44,790 bases of DNA, from contig CAYSNP010000015.1 in the NCBI GenBank assembly GCA_964432485.1, positions 1-44,790 on the forward strand, in the 5' to 3' direction. Below the pieces are notes generated by a model. The model made no database searches, was not told where the DNA came from, and saw only the letters and a list, made by a program, of their open reading frames with translations. Source of the stretch: CAYSNP01 sp964432485 (GTDB lineage: Bacteria > Bacillota > Clostridia > Christensenellales > DTU072). Made by a program: the position numbers and the translations under genes. Shown here piece after piece: positions 16,524 to 26,400 of the stretch; within the stretch, counting starts at the first letter, position 1, and the number at the start of each line of letters is the position of its first letter.

Positions 16524-17339
16524 ATGCATATCTTAATTCCCACATTAATATTGTTTTCTATGGCTCTGGTATTTGGGTTTATACTTGTGTTTGCTTCTAA
16601 AAAGCTGGCAGTTATGGAAGACGAAACAGTAATAAAAGTGCAAGCATTGCTTTCAGGCGCAAATTGCGGCGCTTGCGGCTATCCCGGATGCGCAGGATTT
16701 GCGGTAGCTTTGGTAGAGGGCAAAGTAGACCTTAGCAGTTGTACTTCTACATCTTTGCATAACAAAGAAGAAATTGCTAAATTAATTGGCGGCGAAGTAG
16801 TAGCTATGGATAAAAACATTGTGATATGCGCTTGTTGCGGCGGCAACCGTTGTCAAGACAAATATGAATATCAAGGGTATGGCAACTGCCTATCTGTAGA
16901 GTTGCTTGCAGGCGGCAGAAAGGCTTGCCCCACAGGGTGTATCGGTATGGGCTCTTGTGTGGATGTTTGCGCTTTTCACGCTATAGAAGTAAATGAGCTA
17001 GGCTTTTCTGAGGTCAATCATGATAAATGTACCGTTTGCGGACAATGCGTTAAGATTTGCCCTAAAAATGTGCTAAAAATCTTACCTTACTATGCCAAAA
17101 TCTATATTGCATGCTCTTCTCGAGAAAGAGGCAGAGCGGTATCTGCTGTTTGTCCGGTAGGCTGTATTGGGTGCGGCCTTTGTGCAAAGGTTTGTCCGGA
17201 GGGGGCAATAATAATGGAAGATAATTTGCCCATTATCGATTATAAAAAGTGTACAGCTTGCGGTAAATGTATAGAAAAATGCCCTACCAAAGTTATAAAA
17301 TGGATAGAATCAGTTGAGAAGGACAATAGCGTAGTTTAA
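16524..17339 (+). CDS. rnfB: RnfB, ferredoxin-accepting Fe-S subunit of the Rnf complex
   Basis: RnfB receives electrons from reduced ferredoxin. Its 271 residues begin with one membrane helix (about 5-26), followed by the Fes cluster (C48, C51, C56, C73 in NCGACGYPGC and SSC), a second Cys-rich section (CACCGGNRC, CPTGCIGMGSC) and ferredoxin-type motifs CTVCGQCVKIC, CIGCGLCAKVC and CTACGKCIEKC. The start ATG has TAGGAGG 9-10 nt upstream. It is the last gene of the operon. Its final 30 bases overlap the 3' end of the convergent tspO-like gene. Confidence 0.96.
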   Translation: MHILIPTLILFSMALVFGFILVFASKKLAVMEDETVIKVQALLSGANCGACGYPGCAGFAVALVEGKVDLSSCTSTSLHNKEEIAKLIGGEVVAMDKNIVICACCGGNRCQDKYEYQGYGNCLSVELLAGGRKACPTGCIGMGSCVDVCAFHAIEVNELGFSEVNHDKCTVCGQCVKICPKNVLKILPYYAKIYIACSSRERGRAVSAVCPVGCIGCGLCAKVCPEGAIIMEDNLPIIDYKKCTACGKCIEKCPTKVIKWIESVEKDNSVV

Positions 17340-17780
17340 GAATAACAAGTATAATATCCATAAGGCGTAAGGGAGCGTTAGCAGCCACCTCGCGCCTTTT
17401 TTATTAGTTAAGCGAAAGCAAGTTACATTTAAGGTGACACTTGTAGCAAATACAATTGCTAAAGCAGGTAAAGTAACTCCTAAATAAAATAGCAGAGCCC
17501 AAATAGTCATTGCAAAATGTACTGCAATAAAAGTATAAAAAGTGGGCATTTGCTTTAGTTTTAGAGTGTTGCCGATTGTATAAATCTGCGGCAGCGCGCA
17601 AAGAGCGCAAAGCATACAAAACAACAGTTTTGGAGGAGCAAAGGCAGGCAAAATAAAAGTAGCAAAACGCCCTTTTGCCAATAAGCACATTAAAATAATA
17701 GTGCCGATACTTGCAAGCACTATTGCTGTGCCTATAGCGTAAGGTATAATAACTTTTTTTAAGTTTTTAGGTTTTTCCAT
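17310..17780 (-). CDS. TspO/MBR-like membrane protein
   Basis: This is a small protein of 156 residues with about five membrane helices. The second helix-loop region FILPAFAPPKLLFC and the C-terminal signature PYALWILYLLFLNYAIVLLN fit the TspO/MBR family (tryptophan-rich sensory proteins that bind tetrapyrroles or cholesterol). It has far fewer Trp residues than usual. ATG 17780 (MEKPKN) is chosen because the longer in-frame start at 17828 lies within a strong hairpin. No clear ribosome site is seen, so the start is uncertain. The gene is convergent with rnfB and overlaps it by 30 bp. The assignment is from motifs only. Confidence 0.65.
   Translation of the reverse strand: MEKPKNLKKVIIPYAIGTAIVLASIGTIILMCLLAKGRFATFILPAFAPPKLLFCMLCALCALPQIYTIGNTLKLKQMPTFYTFIAVHFAMTIWALLFYLGVTLPALAIVFATSVTLNVTCFRLTNKKGARWLLTLPYALWILYLLFLNYAIVLLN
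17362..17402 (+). terminator. Possible rnf operon terminator inside the tspO-like gene
   Basis: AAGGCG (17362-17367) pairs with CGCCTT (17393-17398), with further inner pairing (GAG/CTC), followed by TTTTTT. It lies 23 bases after the rnfB stop and within the antisense strand of the tspO-like coding region. Confidence 0.5.
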
Positions 17781-17812
17781 ATTAAAATATATGGCAAAAT
17801 ACAGAAAATATG

Positions 17813-17847
17813 AATAGCCCCATAGCAAGTTAAGCTATGGGGCTATT
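17813..17847. terminator. Strong hairpin after the BspA-like lipoprotein gene
   Basis: AATAGCCCCATAGC (17813-17826) is the exact complement of GCTATGGGGCTATT (17834-17847), a 14-bp stem with a 7-nt loop. On the minus strand it lies 46 bases past the stop of the large lipoprotein gene. The T-tract after it is broken (CATATTTTCTGTATTTT), so it may stop transcription only in part. Confidence 0.7.
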
Positions 17848-17892
17848 AATATGCAAATATAAAGGTAATTGCCTATTTGTTAGATATTACGG

Positions 17893-20800
17893 CTACTCCC
17901 AAATTTCCGGAATGCCTTGACTATCAAAATGCCAATATCCCTCTATTTGAGATTCGGAATAGTAATAAATATCTGGCGTGCTATAAAAAGCATTCTCGTT
18001 AATATTAATATTCCCCCAATCCACGCTATCCCCTTTATAATAGATTATTTCCACGCTTGCAAGGGCAAACATGCGTATATCTGTTATGCTTATAGGGAGT
18101 ACAATATTTTTAACATTATTCAATGAATGATCCTTTATAGTTGTTACCAAATCAGGAATAATTAATAGCTCAAGTTCAACTCCGCTCAAAAGATATTCTG
18201 CAATCTCTGTAATCTGATTGGGTAGCATAATCTCGGTCAACGAAGAACAACCGCTAAAAGCACTGTATCCAATGCTCGTTATGCTATTAGCAAGGCTTAT
18301 ACTTGTTAAGCTACTACAATTCTGAAATGCAATGCCTCCTATCTCAGTTAAAGTGTCAGGTAAAGTAATAGACTCTAGAGCAGTACAGCCTGAAAACATT
18401 GTATGTGCTATTTCGGTAATACCGTAAGGAATCTCTATCTCAATTAAGCCACTGCATCCGGCAAAGGCACTATGCCCTATACTGGTAACAGTAATAGGAA
18501 TATTAAACTCTTCTAAACTAGTACAATCATAGAAAGCACTATTTCCAATTTCGGTTATTACTCCTAATATAGTAATTGAAGACAAGCTAGAGCAACCATA
18601 GAATGTGCTATCATTTATAATTGTTACACCCTCTGGCAAAGCTATTTCTATTAAATTAACACAAAAACCAAAAGCGCCCTCTCCTATTGTGCTTACTCCG
18701 CTAGGGATAGCTATATCTTCAAATGCACAACTCATAAAAGCACCCTCACCTATTGCTGTTATACCTTCGGGTAAGACAAGCTCCGTTATGCTCTCACAAC
18801 CCCTAAAGACATGGTCTCTTATTTCGGTTATCCCTTGCGGTATATCAAATTGTTCTAAGCTAGAGCAACCCTTAAAAGCATATCCGCCTATACTTGTAAT
18901 TCCTTCAGGGATAGTAATATCAGTTAAGTATTTGCAAGCAGAAAATGCTCCGCTAGGTACAGAGCTTATATTGGTAATAGCCACTTCTTTTAAGCTAATT
19001 GGTAAACAAGTTTTAACACTAGAAGGATAATCTTGTTCTGGTTTTAAGTATTCTTGCCATAACAGCTCGCCCCCTAAATATTCTTCCGCACCGAATATAT
19101 ATCCAAAAAGAGCTTCTCGCTCTTGGGCGGCTAAGTTTGCGCCTATAAAAGGCAAGCTCATTTGCACTAGGCTTGAACAACCTGAAAATGCGCTTGCGCC
19201 AATACTCTCTACACTGTTTGGTATAACTACTACTTCTAAACTGCTGCAACCGGCAAATGCGCCTTCGCCTATGCTCTCTACACTGTTTGGTATAGTTATT
19301 GCTTCTAAGCTACTGCAACCGGCAAAGGAGTTCTTATCTATACTTGTAATATTGCCTAACATTGTTATTGCTTGCAAGTCTTTACAGCCCATAAATACAC
19401 CCTCGACAATTGCAGTTATATCAGCAGATAGGGTAAGTGATGCAATCTTTTTACAATTCTTAAAAGCATAAACCCCTAAACTTGTTACATTGGATATATC
19501 AATATCCTCTAATTTGGCACAACCACTAAATGCGCTTTCCCCTATGCTAGCAACTGAACTGGGTATTGTTAACAAAAGATTGGCACAGCCGGAAAAGGCA
19601 TTCTTGCCAATACTTGTCACACTACCCATTGTAACGCTAGTCAAGTTACTGCAATTGGTAAAAAGATTGTCTTTAACGATTGTAATACGATCAGGGAGAG
19701 TTATTGCAGTCAAGCTACTACAACCGGAAAATACACCCTCCCCTAAGCCATTTGATTGTATTAAAGTAGGTATAGTAAAACTTTGTAGAGATTCGCAACC
19801 TACAAAAGCAAAATTGTCTATTGTGCTAAATGCACGCGAGTCTGGGTTAGGTATTATTACTTCAGTTAAACTGGTGCAGTTTTGGAAAGCATACTCCTTA
19901 ATTCTATCTAGATGGGATAAATATATACTTTGTAGGCTACTGCATCCAGAAAATACGCCTTTTTCTAAGATAATAAAATAAGAAGAACTATCGATAGTCC
20001 ACTCCGTAAGATTGGTGCAATTTGCAAAAGCATATTCGCCTGCACCTCTTATAAAAGGCAGAGTAATTGAAGTAAGACCGGTACAACCCATAAATGCTTT
20101 ATTGCCTATGTTTTCCACACCATGAGGTATACTAATATCGGTAATAAAAGTCATATTTTCAAAGGCATGGTCTGCAATGGCAACAACAAGCTCGCCGTTA
20201 TATGCACTAGGAATTAATACCTCTTGAGCGCTTAGTGCCATAGTGCCTTTAACGCTGTAACCGTTGCCCCACTGCTCAAATTCTAATCCAGGAGTGTACC
20301 AAACTGCAGTTATTGTTATAGTGCCAGTAATATTTTTGTAAGAAGAATCCCAAGAGTAATAGTAACCCTCTTTCTCTAAAATTGGAGGTATCGCATCTTG
20401 CCCATATTCGATAATTTGTTCTATCTCTCCATCAATTAGCGTACCTTCTGCAAGCTCAAAAGTCACCAAATAGCCCTCTTGCCACTCTGCAGTAGCAGTA
20501 ATATCACATTGCACATCTGTAAGGTCTGTATCTTCTGGCTGTAATGACCAACCAATAAATACATAGCCGTCTAGTGTATATTTAGGAGGGTATTCGACAG
20601 CATGACCATGCTTTATTGTTTGTTCCTCTTGTCCGTAATGGTATACTGCATCCTCATGACCTGATTCAAAAAATACGCTGTAACTGTTTATCATCCACCT
20701 AGCAGTTGCTGTAATATCATGAACCACATGCTCAAGATTGGCATATTCAGGAACGAGTATCCAACCGCTAAAGGTGTAACCATATCTAGTATAAGTAGGA

Positions 20801-21603
20801 GGGTTAGCTGGTGCATAATCTTCTATAAGTTGCTCTTCTTCTCCGCTCTCTAGCACTCCCCCTTCGCCACCATTAAAGGTGACTAAGTATTTTGTTCGCC
20901 AGAAAGCAGTAAAGGTAATGTTCTCTTTTACATCATTCCATTCGTTGTAGTAACTCCATCCAACAAATGTATAACCCTCTCGGGTAAAGACAGGCGGGAT
21001 AGCTTTGCCCCCATACTCTATTGTTTGCGTAGCTTCACCAGACTCCAGTATAGCATCATCACAATTAGGGTCAAAAATTACCGTAAAAGTTTGTATCTGC
21101 CAAATCGCTGAAATTGTGGTATCTTGAGTAATATTGGTATAGTTGCCCTCCCAACCAATTAGGTCATATCCAGTACGCTTGCAAGTTGGAAGCGCTGCAT
21201 TGCCTTGATAAGGTATCATTTGCACCAAACCGCCCGACTGTATTTCTGCATCCTCGCCTATATCAAAAATAACGGTAAAAAACTGCGTATCCCAATCAGC
21301 ATAAAGAGTAAAGCTGCGCTCCGGCATAGAGTCAAAAACATAGTACGGTGCAAAATTGCTGTTTTCCTCACGCCAGCCTGCAAATGTAAAACCTGTCCTT
21401 GTGGGAGCCTGCGGCGCTGTTATCTTTTCGCCTGCCTGCTTAGATATAGGAGCAACCTCGCTCCCTCCATTGCTTTCAAATGTAATAGTATATAGCGTAG
21501 GTTCTTCTTCGATAGGGTCTTCGCCATTACCATTACAAGCTACAAACATACTGCCTAAAAGTAATATTAAGATAATAGTAACTACTCTTCTTAAACTTCT
21601 CAT
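17893..21603 (-). CDS. Large lipoprotein with InlB/Flg_new-type repeats and BspA leucine-rich repeats
   Basis: This 1236-residue surface lipoprotein has lipobox FVAC (Cys about residue 23), followed by Asn. Residues of about 37-440 hold six repeats of some 65 residues of the Listeria-Bacteroides type (pattern TVIF...GG...PP...GYTFVGW). From about 456 to 1187 follows a long array of BspA-type leucine-rich repeats of about 23 residues (IP..V..IG..AF.GCSSL). One non-repeat insert, GANLAAQEREALFGYIFGAE, is also typical of this family. Such proteins serve in adhesion or surface binding; the ligand is unknown. AAGGAGG is 7-8 nt before the ATG and a consensus promoter lies at 21660-21688. There is no sortase signal; lipid is the only anchor visible. 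Confidence 0.93.
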   Translation of the reverse strand: MRSLRRVVTIILILLLGSMFVACNGNGEDPIEEEPTLYTITFESNGGSEVAPISKQAGEKITAPQAPTRTGFTFAGWREENSNFAPYYVFDSMPERSFTLYADWDTQFFTVIFDIGEDAEIQSGGLVQMIPYQGNAALPTCKRTGYDLIGWEGNYTNITQDTTISAIWQIQTFTVIFDPNCDDAILESGEATQTIEYGGKAIPPVFTREGYTFVGWSYYNEWNDVKENITFTAFWRTKYLVTFNGGEGGVLESGEEEQLIEDYAPANPPTYTRYGYTFSGWILVPEYANLEHVVHDITATARWMINSYSVFFESGHEDAVYHYGQEEQTIKHGHAVEYPPKYTLDGYVFIGWSLQPEDTDLTDVQCDITATAEWQEGYLVTFELAEGTLIDGEIEQIIEYGQDAIPPILEKEGYYYSWDSSYKNITGTITITAVWYTPGLEFEQWGNGYSVKGTMALSAQEVLIPSAYNGELVVAIADHAFENMTFITDISIPHGVENIGNKAFMGCTGLTSITLPFIRGAGEYAFANCTNLTEWTIDSSSYFIILEKGVFSGCSSLQSIYLSHLDRIKEYAFQNCTSLTEVIIPNPDSRAFSTIDNFAFVGCESLQSFTIPTLIQSNGLGEGVFSGCSSLTAITLPDRITIVKDNLFTNCSNLTSVTMGSVTSIGKNAFSGCANLLLTIPSSVASIGESAFSGCAKLEDIDISNVTSLGVYAFKNCKKIASLTLSADITAIVEGVFMGCKDLQAITMLGNITSIDKNSFAGCSSLEAITIPNSVESIGEGAFAGCSSLEVVVIPNSVESIGASAFSGCSSLVQMSLPFIGANLAAQEREALFGYIFGAEEYLGGELLWQEYLKPEQDYPSSVKTCLPISLKEVAITNISSVPSGAFSACKYLTDITIPEGITSIGGYAFKGCSSLEQFDIPQGITEIRDHVFRGCESITELVLPEGITAIGEGAFMSCAFEDIAIPSGVSTIGEGAFGFCVNLIEIALPEGVTIINDSTFYGCSSLSSITILGVITEIGNSAFYDCTSLEEFNIPITVTSIGHSAFAGCSGLIEIEIPYGITEIAHTMFSGCTALESITLPDTLTEIGGIAFQNCSSLTSISLANSITSIGYSAFSGCSSLTEIMLPNQITEIAEYLLSGVELELLIIPDLVTTIKDHSLNNVKNIVLPISITDIRMFALASVEIIYYKGDSVDWGNININENAFYSTPDIYYYSESQIEGYWHFDSQGIPEIWE
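19190..19330 (-). repeat. Nearly identical adjacent leucine-rich repeat units at DNA level
   Basis: Consecutive 69-base units share long exact stretches: CTCTCTACACTGTTTGGTAT occurs twice, at 19204-19223 and 19273-19292, each after very similar GC-richer segments, and CTGCAACCGGCAAA is also repeated. They encode IPNSVESIGEGAFAGCSSLE and its neighbour. The similarity is well above that of other units in the array and suggests recent duplication or a site for slippage. Confidence 0.7.
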
Positions 21604-21659
21604 TATTCATTCCTCCTTAAATGCATTAGTTTTAGAAAATAACTGTGATACTAACTATT

Positions 21660-21688
21660 ATTATAAAGCTATATTATGTACTTGTCAA
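21660..21688 (-). promoter_or_regulatory. Consensus promoter of the BspA-like lipoprotein
   Basis: On the minus strand a perfect TTGACA (21688-21683) and a perfect TATAAT (21665-21660) are 17 bp apart. The leader is about 50 nt and contains AAGGAGGA at 21618-21611. Confidence 0.88.
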
Positions 21689-21734
21689 TAACAGCTACCT
21701 TTCGGTTAAAAATGGTATTAATTACCCATGCATA

Positions 21735-21763
21735 TTGACTTAATGGCAATTTAACTATATAAT
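21735..21763 (+). promoter_or_regulatory. Promoter of the second GPH symporter
   Basis: TTGACT (21735-21740) and TATAAT (21758-21763) are 17 bp apart. This promoter and the lipoprotein promoter at 21660-21688 are divergent and their -35 boxes are only 46 bp apart, so the 220-bp intergenic region could be controlled jointly. Confidence 0.8.
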
Positions 21764-21823
21764 TTATGTTATTGAATCAATTCTTAGGATTAATTAAGAT
21801 AAAAGGATAATATTTAGTAAAAA

Positions 21824-23428
21824 ATGGCAAAAAGTAAAACTTATGGTAATCAAAACAAACTTTCTTCTGATTATATCCCCATAACTGAAAAAATTGCTTA
21901 TGGATTAGGCGGGCTAATGGATGGCGGCGGCGTGGCGCTTATGGCATGCGTTATGCTTAACTATATGACCAACGCCTTAGGGATAGCTATGGGGATAGCA
22001 TCCACTATTATGATGGTCTCCAAAGCATGGGATGCTGTAACAGACCCGCTGATGGGCATAATTTCAGACGGTACTCGCAGCAAATTCGGCAGACGCAAGC
22101 CCTATATGGTTTTTGGCGGTTTTTGTTTGATAATTGCTATGTTTTTGTTATTTGCGCCTATAGGAGATTTTGGATTTTCTACCACAGCAAAGATTGTCTA
22201 CATATTGATAATGTATATTGTTTGGAATACTTGCTCCACTATTACCCAAGTGCCTTATACCTCTATGAGCAGCGATATTTCGCCTGATTTCAAAGAGCGG
22301 AATAATGCCAATACTGTAAAGCTGGTATTTACCGCTCTGTCCTCCGGGCTTGCCTATTTAGTGCCCTTGCTGCTTTTAGAAGCATATACAGCACCGGATA
22401 GCAGTATGCTGCCGCCAATTACCGGTATGCAATTTTGGATACTTATGGGGTGCATCTTTGGCATTAGCTTTGGCGGCGGGCTGATTGTTTGCGGCTTTGC
22501 TGTTAAAGAGCGGATAAAAGTGGATGAAAGCCAAATAAAAGCTAGGTTTAACTTAAAGACATATATAGAACCGTTCAAAAATAAATCTTATAAATGGCAT
22601 ATAGCTATGTATGTTACCGCATTTATGTGTATGGATATAATTGCCGCTCTAGCGGTGTTTTATACCGTAGATGTATGGCGGGGAGCAGAGCTGTTCGGTA
22701 TGCCTTTTTCCTCTATGTTTATTGTTGCGCCTTTAATGGTAGCGGCGGTAATTGCCTTCCCCGTTGTGCGTGTTTATATGGACAAGAAAGATAAGCAATC
22801 CGCTTTTCGTATGGGGTTGCCGCTGTATATTGCAAGCGGATTGATGCTGGCACTATTTGACCCCTCTTGGACTCCGCCTATATTGGTAGTTATTGCGGCG
22901 TTGCTTATGGGCTTTGGGTTTGGCGGAGCTCAAATGATGCCTTGGATAGTATTTCCTGATACTTTGGATGTAGCTGAGCTTAGCACGGGCAACAGACCTA
23001 CTGGCAGTTACAGCGGGATGATGACTTTGGTAAGAAAGCTAGCGGGCGCTATGGGGGTTTGGATTGTGGGACTGGTGTTAGGTGCGGCGGGCTATATAGA
23101 AAGCACCTATGATGAGACTGTAATACAATCCGCGCAAGTGCTAATTACTATTAGATTGCTGCTTGGCGGCTCTATAGCTGTGCTGATATCTCTTGCTATG
23201 ATAGCGTCATTTAAGTATAAAGTTAACAATCAAAAACTTACAAGGGCGAGATACTTTATTGAGCGCAAAAAAGCGGGCACACTATACAGTATGAGTCAAG
23301 CCGAAAAACAAGAGCGGCTGGAGTTGGCTATTGAGCTTGCAGGACTTTCAAAGAAGCAGCAAGCTGATTATATTGCCGAAATGGGCACTAGGGCAAAGGG
23401 AGATACCGATAACTTTTTGGATTGGTAG
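21824..23428 (+). CDS. GPH-family (MelB-like) sugar:cation symporter
   Basis: This 534-residue transporter has about 12 membrane helices. The cation-site motif KAWDAVTDPLMGIISDGTRS at residues 67-86 (Asp 70 and 74), followed by FGRRKPYMVF, places it in the GPH family. It is only distantly similar to the symporter at 476-2077 and lacks the long charged coiled-coil tail, ending instead in a mixed tail of about 60 residues. The nearest Shine-Dalgarno-like AAGGA is 16 nt before ATG 21824, which is too far, so translation may be weak or use an unusual site. No glycosidase or kinase is adjacent, so the substrate cannot be deduced. Confidence 0.9.
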   Translation: MAKSKTYGNQNKLSSDYIPITEKIAYGLGGLMDGGGVALMACVMLNYMTNALGIAMGIASTIMMVSKAWDAVTDPLMGIISDGTRSKFGRRKPYMVFGGFCLIIAMFLLFAPIGDFGFSTTAKIVYILIMYIVWNTCSTITQVPYTSMSSDISPDFKERNNANTVKLVFTALSSGLAYLVPLLLLEAYTAPDSSMLPPITGMQFWILMGCIFGISFGGGLIVCGFAVKERIKVDESQIKARFNLKTYIEPFKNKSYKWHIAMYVTAFMCMDIIAALAVFYTVDVWRGAELFGMPFSSMFIVAPLMVAAVIAFPVVRVYMDKKDKQSAFRMGLPLYIASGLMLALFDPSWTPPILVVIAALLMGFGFGGAQMMPWIVFPDTLDVAELSTGNRPTGSYSGMMTLVRKLAGAMGVWIVGLVLGAAGYIESTYDETVIQSAQVLITIRLLLGGSIAVLISLAMIASFKYKVNNQKLTRARYFIERKKAGTLYSMSQAEKQERLELAIELAGLSKKQQADYIAEMGTRAKGDTDNFLDW

Positions 23429-23451
23429 TTGCTAGTATAGTATAAGCATAT

Positions 23452-23497
23452 AAGACAAGGCAAGCTTACTTAAATGAGCGATAGCCTTGTCTTTCTT
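23452..23497 (+). terminator. Terminator of the second GPH symporter
   Basis: AAGACAAGGC (23452-23461) pairs with GCCTTGTCTT (23484-23493), with a 22-nt loop, followed by TCTTTTATCTTTTTATTT. The right arm and T-run lie within the 3' end of the convergent RND gene. Confidence 0.65.
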
Positions 23498-26400
23498 TTA
23501 TCTTTTTATTTGGCTTGCTTTTGCGTACAGACACTTTCTTTTTTTGATTGCTTAAAATAGTAGTCTTTATTTCTTGAGCATAAAAGGTATCAGTTTCTTC
23601 AAAGATATTATCGTCATCAATTTTATCAATATTGGCATCCTTTAATGCCTGTACTTGTTCGGGTATTTTGTATCGACGATTGACTATATCGTAAGCAATA
23701 GGCACTACAAAGAGCGTAACAAAGGTAGCATAGGTAAGGCCGCCTACCATAGAAATAGCAATTGGAGCAAGCAATAGTCCGTAATCTGAAGTATTGGTAG
23801 CCATAATGATAAGGGCACTAATAGTAGTTAGGGCTGTAAGCAAAATTGGCCTTAGCCTATCTATACCGGTCCTGAGAAGCGCCTCTCTTTTATCTGCGCC
23901 TGCCTCCATTAACTTATCTGCATAGTCTACAAAAACTATACCGTTATTTACCACTACGCCCATTAATATAATTATACCTACAAGACTCATTATATTGATA
24001 CTTGTGCCGGTAAGCAACATTAGCGCAAAAGAGCCTGTAAAGGCAAGGGGCACGGTAAACATAACTATAAAAGGCTTCTTCCAGCTTTGGAACTGCGCCA
24101 CCATAATCAAATAAATTAAAATAATTGCCGCACCTAAAATTAGGTACAAGTTGCTCATTACCTCATCCATTATTGATTTGGACTGCTTAGTTTCGACTGA
24201 TACTGTAGACGGTTTGCTTTTATTATACTCAGCTACAGCGCTAGCAACCTCTTTTTCCATATCATTTCTACTATAAACATCATCATATCGGATTGTAAGC
24301 GCAATAACTTTGCGCCCTTCTGAATGCTTAATGCCCGTATAGCCCGAACTTCTAACTAACGAAGCAGGAATATCCTCCGTCCTTCCCCTACGATAAAGCA
24401 CATTGCCTAAGCTATCTTTAGCAAAACACTCATTGGAAAGCAACTTATAAAGAGGCACATTTTTTGCCGCCTTGCCTGTTTCTAAAATATCAGCACCCAC
24501 AATATTCAAAGATATTAAATCTACTTCTTCCCTTTTTACGGAATAAAATTGTGTTTTTGCCGAAAAGGTCAAAGATTGTAAAATATACTTTACTGTAACA
24601 GTATCTTCTTCTATATCCTGCTGCGCTTCTGCATATTTATAAGTAAAGCAACCTTCTGCAAGCTTAACGGGAATCAATCCGCCCGCTGGTATTACCTTTA
24701 CTTTATCATTATCCTCTACAAATAAAGTTTTTTCCGTAGGGTTCTTAATATAATACTCATTTTCCGCACCGTAATAGTCATAATTATTTTTTACAAAGAC
24801 CTTAACGGGTACACCGTTCTGCTCTGCCAAATACCAACTGGTATTGGTATAGATTTCTGAATAAATCATTACATCATAATCGGATTTAACAGTATTGCTA
24901 GAGTCAGAATACAGCCTGAGGGTGTGCGAAGACGAAATGCCCTTTAAGGCTTCGGAGATTTGCAAATAAACTTGTGCGGTAGTAAGACCGTACTTGCTTG
25001 CCTTGTCTTTGTCTACAATTAGCTTATACTCCTCCGCTGCTGTATCTACCCCTTTTACTACAGAGTTTACCTTTTCGCTTTTGCCAATAAGCTCTGATAG
25101 GGCATCCGCTTCCTTAATCATTAGCTCATAATCATTGCCATACATATAAATATTGTACTCGGACTCGGCAAAAGCGGCGGAATATGCCAAAATCGAATTG
25201 GAATCTGCTGTTGCAGAAAAGAGTTTGCCTCCTACAGCATTAAGCGAGCGCTCTAAATCTTCGCAAAGTTCAAAGGGGGTCATAGTTCGCTGCTTTTCCG
25301 GTACAATGGATAAAGATGCACTTAGCTCTCCTCCGCCAATAGAAAAACCACTTATCTCCAGCCCTGAACTGGTATATATAGCTACAGCTTGTATATCGGG
25401 ATATTTATTAAATACCTCAATTGCCTTTTGGCTAATTTCCAGCTCGATATCCTCTTTAGTCTTATAATTGTCATCCATTACAGATAATCCAAAATTAAGC
25501 TCGTCTATGGCATCCTTGTTAATCCTAAAATTTACACCAACATAACCCATATAGGTTTCGGGGAAAATTTCGTTTTTAGAAAATACAAATCCGCCTACGG
25601 TAATACCTGCAAAAAGGATAAAGGCTATACCCATAACCAGCCATTTGTTATTCAAGGAAAAATTAAGAGTTTTTATATAAACTTTTTTTATGGCTTTTAA
25701 AGATTTGAAATCGCTTTTAGGAAACTCCTTAATAAGATAAGAAGTTGCAATAGGAATCAGAGAAAGGGCTACAAATAAAGAGGCAAGCAACGAAAAGCAC
25801 ACTGTCAATGCCATATCTGTCATTATTTCTTTGACCAGCCCTTTAATAAAAATAATTGGCAGAAATACCACCATTGTAGTCAGAGTGGATGCAAAAATTG
25901 CAGAACTCATTTGCTTAGCGCCTTGAATAGATGCCTCGAATCGGGTTTTTCCTTGCAGTCGCAATCGTTGAATATTTTCTATTACTACTATTGAATTGTC
26001 CACCAGCATCCCAACCCCTAATGCCAGGCCGCCCATAGATACTATATTTAAGGTAATATTGGCAAAATACATTAAGACAAAAGTAAAAACTACGGAAAAA
26101 AGTATGGATATTGCTACCGCTAAAGTAGGTTTTATCCTTCTAAAGAATAAAAGTAAAACTATTATGGCAAGCAATGCGCCCCAAAGCAGACTTTCCAGCA
26201 CGGTATCCATCATAAAGTTAATCATATCGCCGTCATCGGAAATGATATTGTATGTAAACCCTTGATGCTCGTCTGCAATGGCAACCAGTAGCTTTTGGAC
26301 ACCTGCAGAAACTTCAACCGTAGAGGCATCCGCTTCTTTTTCTATGACCAGCACTACTGAGGAACTTGAGCTAAAATTGCCCTTGCCATCGTTTATTAAC

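Noticed and set aside
15937..16545. 202-codon minus-strand open frame over rnfA
   Set aside because: Antisense shadow of a well-conserved membrane gene; no start signal.
17778..17828. Longer start of the TspO-like protein at 17828
   Set aside because: It would begin inside a 14-bp hairpin stem that serves as a transcription stop.
19490..19981. Long plus-strand frames over the leucine-rich repeat array
   Set aside because: They arise from the repetitive complementary sequence and show only a mirror of the repeats.
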